Notes: generated by a model from the sequence alone, not told the origin. Numbered from the stretch's first letter, positions 43,975 to 53,123 are shown. The stretch: DNA of 64,000 nt from Chitinophaga sp. sic0106 (GCF_019219075.1 NZ_JAHUWJ010000010.1:62001-126000), one strand, 5' to 3'. Translations and numbers: made by a program.

Positions 43975-44937
43975 ATGGTAAAAGATATTCAACCGCTGAA
44001 TGAAAAAGAAACCCGCGCCGGATTTGGTGAGGGTATCCTTGAAGTGGGTCGTAAAAACCCTAATGTCGTGGCACTGACAGCCGACCTGCTCGGTTCCATG
44101 AAACTCAACGCTTTTATTAAAGAATTTCCAGACCGTTTTGTACAGGTAGGTATCGCCGAAGCTAATATGATCGGCATCGCTGCAGGTATGACTATCGGCG
44201 GAAAGATTCCATACACCACTACTTTTGCTAACTTCTCCACCGGTAGAGTTTACGACCAGATTCGTCAGTCCGTAGCCTACTCCAATAAAAACGTTAAGAT
44301 CTGTGCATCCCACGCAGGCCTTACCCTCGGAGAAGATGGTGCTACCCACCAGATCCTGGAAGATATCGGGATGATGAAAATGCTGCCTGGCATGACCGTG
44401 ATCGTACCTTGCGATTTCAACCAAACCAAAGCTGCTACCATCGCCATCGCTGACCACGAAGGACCGGTATACCTCCGTTTTGGCCGTCCAAAATGGCCTA
44501 ACTTCACCCCGGAAAATCAAACCTTCGAAATCGGTAAGGCACAGATCCTCCACGAAGGTACTGATATCACCCTCTTCGCCTGTGGCCACCTGGTGTGGAT
44601 CGCAGTGGAAGCCGGCAAAATCCTGGAAGAAAAAGGCTACAGCGTGGAAATCATCAATATCCACACGATCAAGCCACTGGACGAAGAAGCTGTCATCAAA
44701 TCCCTCAGCAAAACCGGCTGCGCCGTTACCGCTGAAGAACATAATGTACTCGGCGGCCTGGGCGATTCCATCGCACAAGTAGCCTCCCGTCACATTCCGG
44801 TACCTATCGAATACGTAGGTACCAACGATACCTTCGGTGAAAGCGGTAAACCAGTTGAACTGCTCACCAAGTATGGTCTTGATTCAGCTCATATCGTTGC
44901 CGCTGCTGAAAAAGCAATCGCACGTAAAAAGAAATAA
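43975..44937 (+). CDS. transketolase C-terminal subunit
   Basis: 320 aa, equal to the Pyr and C-terminal domains of transketolase: GILEVGRKNPNVVALTADL, the pyrimidine-binding Glu in GIAEANMIGIAAGM, and the ASHAGLTLGEDGATHQ loop. It needs the N-terminal (thiamine-diphosphate PP-domain) subunit, which split-transketolase organisms usually encode next door. Here galE lies upstream and a terminator downstream, so the partner must be elsewhere. Role: pentose phosphate pathway, cytoplasm. An alternative would be a 1-deoxyxylulose-phosphate-synthase-like half, but the motifs fit transketolase better. Confidence 0.9.
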   Translation: MVKDIQPLNEKETRAGFGEGILEVGRKNPNVVALTADLLGSMKLNAFIKEFPDRFVQVGIAEANMIGIAAGMTIGGKIPYTTTFANFSTGRVYDQIRQSVAYSNKNVKICASHAGLTLGEDGATHQILEDIGMMKMLPGMTVIVPCDFNQTKAATIAIADHEGPVYLRFGRPKWPNFTPENQTFEIGKAQILHEGTDITLFACGHLVWIAVEAGKILEEKGYSVEIINIHTIKPLDEEAVIKSLSKTGCAVTAEEHNVLGGLGDSIAQVASRHIPVPIEYVGTNDTFGESGKPVELLTKYGLDSAHIVAAAEKAIARKKK

Positions 44938-44945
44938 ACACGAAG

Positions 44946-44977
44946 AAGCCACCGCAAAACGGTGGCTTTTCCTTTTT
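44946..44977 (+). terminator. intrinsic terminator after the transketolase subunit
   Basis: 9-bp stem AAGCCACCG/CGGTGGCTT (44946-44954 with 44960-44968), loop CAAAA, then T-rich sequence. Confidence 0.9.
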
Positions 44978-45048
44978 ATTCAATTCCCCCGCCCCTTCGG
45001 TGCGGGGGAATTGAATTTTTAAACAGTGCCATAGGCAGTGTTTAAAAA
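44978..45048. repeat. tandem hairpin pair after the transketolase terminator
   Basis: Hairpin 1: 44978-45016, 18-bp arms with one mismatch, tip CC-TTC-GG. Hairpin 2: 45016-45048, 15-bp arms with one mismatch, tip GCC-ATA-GGC. The centres are 35 bp apart and base 45016 is shared. It follows an ordinary terminator, so termination alone does not explain it. Confidence 0.85.
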
Positions 45049-45127
45049 CTTACAAAAACTGCATTAAACCTACACCCACTTTTTTTATCTAATTTGAGTA
45101 CTAAACCTGTCATGAACCATTTAACCT

Positions 45128-45679
45128 ATGGCTGTTTCACAGGACGATAAATCGCTACTGGCCATATACCGCAACGCGGAAACCAGGGAGCAAGGCTTTA
45201 CGCTCATCATAAGAAAATATCAGGAACGGCTGTATTGGCACGTGAGGCGACTCGTTATTGACCATGACGACGCCAACGACGTGCTACAGAATGTGTTTAT
45301 TAAAGTCTGGAAAAATCTCGAAGGATTCAGGGAAGATGCACAACTCTATACCTGGCTTTATAAAATAGCCACCAACGAATCGCTGACATTCCTGGAGCAA
45401 CAGAAACGCAAACAAGCAGTTTCCCTCACAGAGGTAGAATCAGGACTCAGTAATAAACTCAAGGCAGATACGCAGTTTGATCCCAATAAGCTGGAATGGA
45501 AACTGCAGCGGGCCATCTTACAATTACCTGAAAAACAAAGGATTGTATTTAACCTTCGGTACTACGACGAAATGCCCTACGAACAGATGAGCAAAGTACT
45601 TGATACCTCCGAAGGCGCCCTCAAAGCCTCCTACCACCACGCGGTCAAAAAAATCGAGGAATATATTAAAAACAGCTGA
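45128..45679 (+). CDS. ECF RNA polymerase sigma factor, second module
   Basis: 183 aa. Region 2: DHDDANDVLQNVFIKVWKNL; region 4: LPEKQRIVFNLRYYDEMPYE followed by QMSKVLDTSEGALKASYHHA. The two-region layout marks an ECF sigma factor. It is followed by a membrane protein with a cytoplasmic repeat region and a CpxP/Spy-like periplasmic protein, an arrangement seen in Bacteroidota and comparable to metal- or envelope-stress systems. No FecR or TonB receptor is nearby, so the signal is likely an envelope condition, not a nutrient. Confidence 0.95.
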   Translation: MAVSQDDKSLLAIYRNAETREQGFTLIIRKYQERLYWHVRRLVIDHDDANDVLQNVFIKVWKNLEGFREDAQLYTWLYKIATNESLTFLEQQKRKQAVSLTEVESGLSNKLKADTQFDPNKLEWKLQRAILQLPEKQRIVFNLRYYDEMPYEQMSKVLDTSEGALKASYHHAVKKIEEYIKNS

Positions 45680-45782
45680 TAAAGTCTATCCACACAGCCT
45701 TTTTAAGCGATTTTTAAAGTTTTTTGGGAGAAGATTAAAATCTAATTAAACCATTTATTTGACGAACTGTCTAAAAACAGTA

Positions 45783-46502
45783 ATGAAAAAAGGGAACGAC
45801 ATATTAAACGAATTACTGCAGATAGCTCCCGGGGTCAATTGGCCTGCAGATCAACCGTTTTCGGTACCTACCGGCTACTTTGATCAGCTTCCGGAAATTA
45901 TCGCCGATAAAATTCGTTTACAGGATGCCGTAAACGCCTCCGTGGCACCACATTCCCCTTTTTCCCTCCCTCCCGAAAACTACTTTGAGCACTTACCTGA
46001 CGCTATTCTCAGCCAGGTTAAGCACCTTTCCGTAGGAGAAGAATTGGAAGCAGTGTCGCCATTCCTGGCCTCCCTGCCCAAAAGCAATCCCTTCTCCCTG
46101 CCGGATAACTATTTTAACCATATTCAAACCACTGTTACCGAACCTACCCCGGTTATACCCATTAGTAAAACCCGGAAAAGTACATGGACCCGGTGGGCCG
46201 CCGCTGCCAGCATCATCGTTATTCTCGGTGCCAGTGCACTCTTCTTTATCGGAAAAGAACACTACCGCCACGATTACAGTGATATCGAAAATCAACTCAC
46301 TGCCATCAGCGACGAAGACATTATCGCCTACCTGCAAAACCATGCGGATGCCTTTGATAACGAAACGATCTTTGCACAGGCCGCCAAATCAGCAGCCATG
46401 CCGCAACTGGAAAATCAAATCCATGAAACAGTACCCAGCGAAGCCCTCCAGCATTATATGCTCGAAGCCTCTCTACATAATGATGAATTACCTAATGAGT
46501 AA
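45783..46502 (+). CDS. single-span membrane protein, likely anti-sigma factor
   Basis: 239 aa from the ATG at 45783 (the frame is open from 45759). The cytoplasmic N-terminal part has three imperfect copies of a PFS(V/L)PxxYFxxLPxxI motif (about residues 25-40, 59-75 and 103-113), then one membrane helix (about 138-156, RWAAAASIIVILGASALFFI) and a periplasmic tail. The position between an ECF sigma factor and a CpxP-like protein and the one-helix topology point to an anti-sigma factor; the repeats could be sigma-binding elements. No standard anti-sigma domain was recognised, so this is an inference. Confidence 0.75.
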   Translation: MKKGNDILNELLQIAPGVNWPADQPFSVPTGYFDQLPEIIADKIRLQDAVNASVAPHSPFSLPPENYFEHLPDAILSQVKHLSVGEELEAVSPFLASLPKSNPFSLPDNYFNHIQTTVTEPTPVIPISKTRKSTWTRWAAAASIIVILGASALFFIGKEHYRHDYSDIENQLTAISDEDIIAYLQNHADAFDNETIFAQAAKSAAMPQLENQIHETVPSEALQHYMLEASLHNDELPNE

Positions 46503-46505
46503 TAA

Positions 46506-47003
46506 ATGAGAAATTTTTACAGCATATTGATTCTGATAGTCGTTTTGCTCACCTGCATCCCTCGCGCCTTTGCCCAGCAGGATGATGCAACAGCCAAGCA
46601 GCAACTGAAATCAATAGAAATAGCCTACATCGCACGTACACTGGATCTTACCCCCGATGAAGCCCAGAAATTCTGGCCGGTATATAATAACTACCGGGGT
46701 GAAATAGACCAACTCATCGCGGATAAACAACGTAACAGGAAATTAAACGATAAAGCCAACCGTGGCCTAGATGCGGATGCCATCGCCAGGAGCAATATGG
46801 ATAAAGACCTCGGTTATGATAAACGTATGCTCGATATTAAAACCAGGTATACCGCGGAATTCCAACGCGTACTGCCCGCCCGTAAAGCCGGCGCCGTTTT
46901 TAGCAGCGAGCAGGAGTTCAGACGGATGATGATCCGCCACCTCAATAGCAATAAAAGATCACAGCGGATAAATCAGCAACAGCTTACCCAACCAAAACAT
47001 TAA
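46506..47003 (+). CDS. CpxP/Spy-like periplasmic protein
   Basis: 165 aa. Signal peptide ends near PRAFAQ (residue 24). The mature part is helical, with TLDLTPDEAQKFWPVYNNYR, which resembles the LTxxQ-type repeats of Spy, CpxP and CnrX, and a basic C-terminus. It starts only 3 bp after the membrane protein gene, so the two are coupled. It is probably the periplasmic sensor that controls the sigma/anti-sigma pair, or a chaperone under its control. Homologues in Bacteroidota are often labelled sensor of ECF-type sigma factor. Confidence 0.78.
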   Translation: MRNFYSILILIVVLLTCIPRAFAQQDDATAKQQLKSIEIAYIARTLDLTPDEAQKFWPVYNNYRGEIDQLIADKQRNRKLNDKANRGLDADAIARSNMDKDLGYDKRMLDIKTRYTAEFQRVLPARKAGAVFSSEQEFRRMMIRHLNSNKRSQRINQQQLTQPKH

Positions 47004-47014
47004 ACTTTTTTCAT

Positions 47015-47047
47015 TAAAAAGCCCTCACCATAGGCGAAGGCTTTTTA
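47015..47047. terminator. terminator between the ECF module and the NTF2-like gene
   Basis: Stem of 15 pairs with two mismatches (47015-47047), tip ACC-ATA-GGC, flanked by A-run and T-run, so it should act on both convergent genes. The tip matches that of the tandem hairpin pairs, but there is only one hairpin. Confidence 0.8.
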
Positions 47048-47069
47048 TTGAATGTAATACTGATTATGA

Positions 47070-47423
47070 TTATTGCGGCTTATAATGTGCCCTCACTTCC
47101 TTTACCAACCCCTCCTCATTCAGCACCATCAGCTCCGCACTCAAACTATTATTTATACTCTTATAGTGCAACACCACAGAGTCAACTCCTTCCAGAATGT
47201 GATACAGCTCAAAATGTAAATCCGGATAAGCCGCCAATCCACGTAAAAAATATTCACGCAGCGCTACCTTACCGGATAATCTGCCACTTGGCTCATTGTT
47301 TATACGCTGCACCACAGGGGAGTAAAACGTAATATCCTCCGCGTAATGCGACAAAATCTCTTCTATATCATGTGAATTCCAGGCCGCTACCCAGGCTTGT
47401 CCGAATGCTTGTTTGTCCGTCAT
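47070..47423 (-). CDS. NTF2-like (SnoaL-type) protein
   Basis: 117 aa. The start FGQAWVAAWNSHDIEEILSHYAEDITFYSP is the typical NTF2/SnoaL-like fold signature, with a curved sheet forming a pocket at its end. Such proteins act as small isomerases, cyclases or ligand-binding domains; no catalytic set can be assigned here. It lies 50 bp downstream of the MBL hydrolase gene and may be cotranscribed with it. Cytoplasmic, no signal peptide. Confidence 0.82.
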   Translation of the reverse strand: MTDKQAFGQAWVAAWNSHDIEEILSHYAEDITFYSPVVQRINNEPSGRLSGKVALREYFLRGLAAYPDLHFELYHILEGVDSVVLHYKSINNSLSAELMVLNEEGLVKEVRAHYKPQ

Positions 47424-47473
47424 GGTTTTTTGACTACAAAATACAATGTGCGACTGAAAAACTGCTAAGCGTA

Positions 47474-48223
47474 TTATTCAAACCTGGCGGTTGGTTGTTT
47501 AACATCATGATAGAACATAAACGTCCATCCTTCTTTCTTGCCGCGCTCGAGGAACTCCTGACGTAATTCCATACTGCGCTTGCCGTCATAGTCATATTTG
47601 GCAGCAAAGCGATTCTTCATCTGGGAAATCTGAGGGGCCACATCTCCGCCAAAAAAGACTTTATCCTCCCCGTCATCTACCAGGAAAACCTGGTGGTAGG
47701 GGCAGTGCCCACCGGTTACTTCATAGTGAATGTAGCCATCGATAGTACCGTTGCCGGTGGTGAACACAATATTATCACGCTGCTGCAAAATCACAATATC
47801 CTCGGAATGGTAGGACTTGCCGGCATGCTCAAGTGCATACAGCATTTCCTCATTATTTACATAGTAAGTAGCGCTGGGGAAAGAAAGGCTACGCTCACCG
47901 GTTACCGGATCTACCGACGATATACCGCCGGAATGATCCTTGTGCAGGTGGCTCATCATCACCTTGGTGATCTCCATCGGGTTGATACCTGCGTTGATCA
48001 GATTCTGATGGATCTGCATCACACCGTCCTTGGTACGAAAGCCCAGGCCAGCATCGAAGAGAATATAATCCCTGTCAGTAATCACCAGAAATGGCTGAAT
48101 CTCTACCAGGAGCGAGCCGTGAGGCCTGTCCTGCATTTTGTCTGTCTCCAGGTTAAAAGGAGTGAATTGCTTGGTTCCGTCTACGGTAAATGACCCTTCG
48201 GATAATGGTATAATACGTGCCAT
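47474..48223 (-). CDS. MBL-fold metallohydrolase
   Basis: 249 aa, no signal peptide. Metallo-beta-lactamase fold motifs: the HLHKDHSGG metal-binding loop, GHCPYHQVF with a further His, and GGDVAP with the bridging Asp. The general pattern resembles lactonases or glyoxalase-II-like enzymes, which hydrolyse esters or lactones using two metal ions; the substrate cannot be named. The gene lies downstream of rodA across a 118-bp gap that holds a tandem hairpin pair, so it is probably a separate unit. Confidence 0.88.
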   Translation of the reverse strand: MARIIPLSEGSFTVDGTKQFTPFNLETDKMQDRPHGSLLVEIQPFLVITDRDYILFDAGLGFRTKDGVMQIHQNLINAGINPMEITKVMMSHLHKDHSGGISSVDPVTGERSLSFPSATYYVNNEEMLYALEHAGKSYHSEDIVILQQRDNIVFTTGNGTIDGYIHYEVTGGHCPYHQVFLVDDGEDKVFFGGDVAPQISQMKNRFAAKYDYDGKRSMELRQEFLERGKKEGWTFMFYHDVKQPTARFE

Positions 48224-48248
48224 TGAACAAAGATACTAAGTAGTTTGA

Positions 48249-48328
48249 TCCGATTTATACCACCACCCGCGGTGGGGGTATAAATCGGAAGAGGGGAAAG
48301 CACCCGCGGTGCTTTCCCCTCTTCCGAT
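48249..48328. repeat. tandem hairpin pair between rodA and the MBL gene
   Basis: Hairpin 1: 48249-48289, 19-bp arms with one mismatch, tip ACC-CGC-GGT. Hairpin 2: 48284-48328, perfect 21-bp arms, tip ACC-CGC-GGT. The centres are 37 bp apart and the arms overlap by 6 nt (48284-48289), so the two full stems cannot form at the same time. Confidence 0.9.
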
Positions 48329-48341
48329 AAAAAATAACATC

Positions 48342-49628
48342 TTATCTCAACACCATCTGCCGGTCGGCATCCAGTCGTAACATAATAAATATTAACATGG
48401 TAAACGCCAGCAACGAGCTACCGCCATAACTCACCAACGGTAGCGGGATACCGATCACCGGCGCCAGACCTATCGTCATCGAGATATTGATGGCCAGGTG
48501 GAAGAAGATGATACTGGCCACCCCATAGGCGTAGACTCGCGTGAATGTCGATCGCTGTCGCTCAGCCACATGGATGATCCGGAAGAGCAGGGCCACATAG
48601 ATGGCAATAAACAGTACACTGCCCACAAAACCGAAGTCTTCCCCGATGGTACAGAAGATGAAGTCCGTACTTTGTTCCGGCACGAAGTCGAAACGGGTTT
48701 GTGTGCCCTTCAGGTACCCTTTACCCCAGAAGCCTCCGGAGCCAATAGCGATCATACTCTGACGGGTATTATAAGTAGCTTTCGGATCATTTTCCTTACC
48801 CAGCATTACCTCGATACGGCGTACCTGATAATCTTTGAGCACTTTGGTAAAGGCAAATGGCACTACAAACATGACGAATAGCGAGCAGAAACCATAGATA
48901 CCAAGTATCACCAAAAGCCGGCTCCGCTTTCGCTTTATCTCCCGCCGGCTGAAATATATGACCAGCGCGGTGATGACCGAGAAAATAATGAATAGTATCA
49001 TTTTATCTACCAGCAAAGCCGATAGTACCAGCACAATGCCGGAGAAGGCAATCACGAGGAGTACACCCGGCAAGCCTTCGCGGTACATTACCAGGAAGAA
49101 CGAGAAGTACACCAGTGCCAGACCTGTTTCTGATTGCAGGATGATGATGCCTGCAGGTACCAGGGCAATAGCCGCAGCAATAAGCCTGGAGCGGAGTTTA
49201 TTGAAATCTGTTTCCTGTGAGCTGAGGTATTTGGCAAGTGCCAGGTTGGTACATAACTTGGTCAGCTCTGCCGGCTGAAACTGGAAACCTCCGAGTACCA
49301 GCCAGGAATGCGAGCCCTTTACATCTTTCCCAATCCCCAGTACCAATAGTAGCAACAATATCCCGAATGCATATACGAGGTTGGCGGTGGCAGTAAAAAA
49401 TTTACTGTCGGTCAGCCATATCACCGATGCAATTACAATAGAAATACCTAACCACATCAGCTGCCTGGAATAGTTTTTATTCAGGTGGATGATGTTTTGC
49501 CAGATATTATCATCTCCTCTGTACTCCGCAGCAAAAATGGACATCAATCCGATGATCACCAATGCCAGGTACAGGCCAACTATTGGCCAGTCGATCCCTT
49601 GCGTCAATTTGGTTTGCGGGCGGTTCAT
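48342..49628 (-). CDS. rodA: rod-shape determining SEDS glycosyltransferase RodA
   Basis: 428 aa with about ten membrane helices and the SEDS family features (GSHSWLVLGGFQFQPAELTK near the middle, ending with the GIPLPLVSYGGSSLLA loop). It polymerises glycan strands in the lateral wall and works with PBP2. It is the last gene of the mreB-mreC-mreD-mrdA-rodA operon, 36 bp after mrdA. A tandem hairpin pair follows the stop codon. Confidence 0.97.
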   Translation of the reverse strand: MNRPQTKLTQGIDWPIVGLYLALVIIGLMSIFAAEYRGDDNIWQNIIHLNKNYSRQLMWLGISIVIASVIWLTDSKFFTATANLVYAFGILLLLLVLGIGKDVKGSHSWLVLGGFQFQPAELTKLCTNLALAKYLSSQETDFNKLRSRLIAAAIALVPAGIIILQSETGLALVYFSFFLVMYREGLPGVLLVIAFSGIVLVLSALLVDKMILFIIFSVITALVIYFSRREIKRKRSRLLVILGIYGFCSLFVMFVVPFAFTKVLKDYQVRRIEVMLGKENDPKATYNTRQSMIAIGSGGFWGKGYLKGTQTRFDFVPEQSTDFIFCTIGEDFGFVGSVLFIAIYVALLFRIIHVAERQRSTFTRVYAYGVASIIFFHLAINISMTIGLAPVIGIPLPLVSYGGSSLLAFTMLIFIMLRLDADRQMVLR

Positions 49629-49664
49629 TATCTGTTTATCTGTTTGTGCGTTTACGGGTGATTG

Positions 49665-51599
49665 TTATGGTCTTTTTTTGATAACGGTACTGTTCAGTGA
49701 ATCCAGCTTGGACTTAGCTCTCATGGCTTCCGGTATGGTCACTGTTTCCAGTACGGTTTTCAGTAGTCCCTGACGTTTTGGATTGGAAGAAATAGAATCT
49801 TTTAGGTATTTCTCAATCATCAGGGAGGCAATAGGCGCGGCGTAGCGGGCACCGAAACCGGAACGTTCCACGATCACGCAAATGGCGATCTTAGGATTTT
49901 CTGCCGGTGCAAATGCCACAAACTGCGCATGGTTAGGCATTTTGGTACGCTTACCTTCTACGATGGCGTAGTTTTCTGCGGTACCTGTTTTACCACCCAT
50001 TGTAACGCCTTCGATTTGCGCCACACGGCCGGTACCGCTTTCGATTACGTCTGTCATACCGTGGATTACGGCACTGTAGGCGGTATCGGAGATATGAGCT
50101 ACCACATGGCGTTCTTTATACTTGTCCAGCAGGTGTGTATTATCGTTGTCGATACTTTTCACGAAGTGCGGGATAAAGAAGGACCCTCTGTTAGAAACGA
50201 TACACATAGCGTTGGCCATCTGGAGCGGCGTAGTTTCCACCTCACCCTGGCCAATGCCTAGGAACACGTTGGTGCAGGAGTTCCAGGAGCCTTTATATTT
50301 AGCGTCGTAATATTTTTTATCAGGGATGCGGCCTGGTCTTTCACTTGGAATATCCACACCAATTTTATGACCGAAACCGAAGTTGTTCATATAGTCCGCC
50401 CACTTCTGCATACCGCCTACGCGTATACCGCCCCATTTTGCGGCGTCTACACTGAGCCGGTAGGTATGGGAGAAGTAAGAGTTACAGGAGTGCGATAGCG
50501 CCAGGCGGAGGTTCGCGGCGTGACCGGCATCATGGTGTTCACATTTGATAGGTCTGCCGCAGCCATAGTAGGCACCACCACACGGATAACCTGTGCTCGG
50601 TGTGATCACTCCTTCATCCAGTCCCACGAGTGCGATCATTGGCTTGAAGGTGGACCCTGGCGGGTATTGTGCCTGGATGGCACGGTTAAACAGCGGGAGG
50701 GTGGTATCCTGGTACAGCCGGTTGAAGTTGGCACTTCTGAAGGAGCCGGTGAGCAGGTTTGGATCGAAGCTAGGCCCGCTGACCATGGCGAGGATACCGC
50801 CATCGGTAGGATCAATAGCTACCACGCTACCTATTTTTCCGTGCATGAGTTTTTCTCCGAAAGCCTGTAATTCTATATCCAGGGTGAGACGTAAATTTTT
50901 CCCTGCAACGGCAGCACTGTCGAACTCTCCATTTTCGTATGGACCCTGCGGTCTGTTAAGGTTGTCTTTAACGAGATATTGGATACCGCGCTGCCCCATC
51001 AGCACACTCTCATACGTTTTTTCCAGTCCGGTAAAACCGAGGTAGTCGCCCGAGTTATACGATACGTAATTGGAGTCCTTCAGCATGGTAGGCGAAATCT
51101 CAGCGATATATCCCAGGATATTTGCGCCGGCGCCGTATGGATAGGATCGTATTTGTCGTGGTATGAGTTCAAAGCCAGGCTGGAAGAGGTACATGCTTTC
51201 CTGCAGCTGTCCGTATACTTCGGCAGGCAGCAGGGCCATGAATACAGTTTGTCGTACCGGACCATTTTTCTTGATACAGTCGGCAATTTTCTTTCTGAAT
51301 TCTTCCTTATCGATTTTGAGGATGGTGCACATGTAGGCGGTATCGATGTTCTTTACGCTTCTGGGGGTTACCACGAGGTCGTACAGTACATCGTTACTGA
51401 GTATGGGTCTACCTTTACGGTCATAAATGATCCCGCGGCTCGGGTAAACTACTTTTCTGAGTACGGCGTTGGCATCCGCGAGTTTCGCGTATTTCTTTTC
51501 CACCACCTGCAGAAAAAACAGTCGGACGATAATGATGGTCGTCATCCCGAGTATGATCAATTGAATTACTCTTCTCCTGGGCTGATTAAAAACAGACAT
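49665..51599 (-). CDS. mrdA: penicillin-binding protein 2 (elongasome transpeptidase)
   Basis: 644 aa. One N-terminal membrane helix, a dimerisation/pedestal domain, then the transpeptidase domain with PPGSTFKP (nucleophile Ser316, Lys319), SHSCNS as the SxN box and GGKTGTAENY as the KTG box. It cross-links peptidoglycan made by RodA during elongation. Its place between mreD and rodA matches the classical operon. Length is normal for Bacteroidota PBP2. Confidence 0.97.
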   Translation of the reverse strand: MSVFNQPRRRVIQLIILGMTTIIIVRLFFLQVVEKKYAKLADANAVLRKVVYPSRGIIYDRKGRPILSNDVLYDLVVTPRSVKNIDTAYMCTILKIDKEEFRKKIADCIKKNGPVRQTVFMALLPAEVYGQLQESMYLFQPGFELIPRQIRSYPYGAGANILGYIAEISPTMLKDSNYVSYNSGDYLGFTGLEKTYESVLMGQRGIQYLVKDNLNRPQGPYENGEFDSAAVAGKNLRLTLDIELQAFGEKLMHGKIGSVVAIDPTDGGILAMVSGPSFDPNLLTGSFRSANFNRLYQDTTLPLFNRAIQAQYPPGSTFKPMIALVGLDEGVITPSTGYPCGGAYYGCGRPIKCEHHDAGHAANLRLALSHSCNSYFSHTYRLSVDAAKWGGIRVGGMQKWADYMNNFGFGHKIGVDIPSERPGRIPDKKYYDAKYKGSWNSCTNVFLGIGQGEVETTPLQMANAMCIVSNRGSFFIPHFVKSIDNDNTHLLDKYKERHVVAHISDTAYSAVIHGMTDVIESGTGRVAQIEGVTMGGKTGTAENYAIVEGKRTKMPNHAQFVAFAPAENPKIAICVIVERSGFGARYAAPIASLMIEKYLKDSISSNPKRQGLLKTVLETVTIPEAMRAKSKLDSLNSTVIKKRP

Positions 51600-51667
51600 G
51601 CAATTGTTGTAGCTTTTGCAAATTTAAACCTTCAATTGATCCTACGATCAGCCATATATGTTTTCCG

Positions 51668-52177
51668 TTATTTTCTCGAAAAGAATAACATTTCGTAAAG
51701 AATAATAAGGAAAAGGCTGGCTGCGGAGGATAAAATAATTTTCAGCAACAGGTATAACGGGTTGGCAAAGCCGAAGACTTCTAAAGTGAAGTACACGGCG
51801 TGATGCAGAAATACCAGGATGGCTGCATAGATCAGGAATTGGGACACGCCCATGCTGGTCATGGACGGGGTTTTCTGGGTAGTTTCGAAACCTCCCTGCG
51901 GGGAGAGTACGTTGATGATGAACGGGCGCAGGTAGGCGATAAACACGCATGCTGCGGCGTGCATACCCATGGTATTCATAAACATATCGAGGGAGAGGCC
52001 CATCAGCAAACCCAGCAGCAGTAAGGCAGGGCGGGGGAGGTTGAAGGGCAGCGCCAGGATAAACAGCATGTATATATACGGACTAACCAGCTGATGTAAC
52101 AGGATTTCGTTCAGGACGAATACCTGGATCAGCAACAGCAGCACAAATCGGATAATATTTCTTAACAGTATACTCAT
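51668..52177 (-). CDS. mreD: rod-shape determining protein MreD
   Basis: 169 aa with five to six membrane helices and few conserved residues, as typical for MreD. The assignment rests on its position between mreC (4-bp overlap, ATGA) and mrdA and on its size and topology. It is an inner-membrane scaffold of the elongasome. Confidence 0.88.
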   Translation of the reverse strand: MSILLRNIIRFVLLLLIQVFVLNEILLHQLVSPYIYMLFILALPFNLPRPALLLLGLLMGLSLDMFMNTMGMHAAACVFIAYLRPFIINVLSPQGGFETTQKTPSMTSMGVSQFLIYAAILVFLHHAVYFTLEVFGFANPLYLLLKIILSSAASLFLIILYEMLFFSRK

Positions 52178-53061
52178 TTAATCAGCTTGTAAGTCGAGTC
52201 TTCCAAACTTTGTTGTTCGTCTTTCAGCAGGTTCTCGATCACGTAAACGTATTGAAGGTTGTAGAAGTTGGTGGCCAGCTTCAGTTTAATCGGACGAGAG
52301 GTACTGGATTTGTCGCCCTGTAGGTACCCTACGATATATCCGATGGGAATATTTTCGGGGAAAAGAGCGGAAAAGCCACTGGTAACTACGGTATCGCCTT
52401 TGTGCATGACCGCACTTTTAGGGATATCACGCAGGGTAGCATACTCAGGATCATCACCATCCCAGTGTACGGAGCCCATTTCCTTTCCATTTTGCAGTCT
52501 GGCACTGATAGATACGGAATTGGATTTAGACAGTAGGGAGAGAATAACCGCATAGTTATCGCTAACGCTGCGTACCACGCCAACCACGCCGCTGGAGCTG
52601 ATCACGCCCATATTAGGCCGGATGCCCTGTTTGCTGCCGCGGTGAATGGTAATATAGTTCATGGGCTTGTTCAGTGAGTTGTTCACCACTTTAGCCGCTG
52701 CATAGTTGTATTTACGTATTTCAGTGCTGATCACCTTATGGGTGCTATCATCGCTGTATTTGCGGATAGTATCGGTTTTTACACCGTTGTTGGTAGTAAT
52801 GCTGTCAAAACTGGTAGCGATGGCATTGTGCAGGCGGGTATTTTCGGCTACGAGGCTATCGTTGGTGGCTTTGAGGTGGAAATAATACTGGACGTTGTTG
52901 TATTTGTCGTACAGCTTCCCGCTAATGTTATTGGCGGAGTTAATGTAGGCGGTACGCTGAAAGCTGTTGTTTTGAAAGACCAATACAATACAAATCACTT
53001 CCAGCAGCAGAAATAAGAAGAAGTTGAAATATCGCCTTAAGAAAATGATTAGGTTTCGCAC
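52174..53061 (-). CDS. mreC: rod-shape determining protein MreC
   Basis: 295 aa. One N-terminal membrane helix (about 10-30), a coiled-coil segment and the periplasmic beta domain (KPMNYITIHRGSKQGIRPNMGVISSSGVVGVV) are present. It links cytoplasmic MreB to PBP2. Its stop overlaps the mreD start. A 73-bp gap with a strong hairpin separates it from mreB, which could adjust relative output of the two. Confidence 0.95.
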   Translation of the reverse strand: MRNLIIFLRRYFNFFLFLLLEVICIVLVFQNNSFQRTAYINSANNISGKLYDKYNNVQYYFHLKATNDSLVAENTRLHNAIATSFDSITTNNGVKTDTIRKYSDDSTHKVISTEIRKYNYAAAKVVNNSLNKPMNYITIHRGSKQGIRPNMGVISSSGVVGVVRSVSDNYAVILSLLSKSNSVSISARLQNGKEMGSVHWDGDDPEYATLRDIPKSAVMHKGDTVVTSGFSALFPENIPIGYIVGYLQGDKSSTSRPIKLKLATNFYNLQYVYVIENLLKDEQQSLEDSTYKLIK

Positions 53062-53088
53062 AAGCGCGCTAGAATTTTGAGATGTATT

Positions 53089-53123
53089 GATTTAGGGTAA
53101 CAGGGTTGCTGTTACCCTAAATC
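53089..53123. promoter_or_regulatory. hairpin between mreB and mreC
   Basis: Perfect 14-bp stem (53089-53102 with 53110-53123), loop GGGTTGC. A competing outer pairing ATTTTGAGAT/ATCTCAAAAT (53074-53083 with 53121-53130) overlaps it. On the minus strand no T-run follows, so it is more likely an mRNA processing or stability element than a terminator. Confidence 0.6.

Noticed and set aside
48721..48728. TGGGGTAA on the minus strand inside rodA
   Set aside because: After 16 nt comes ACACAA, which lacks the CTA core, and it is within a coding region.
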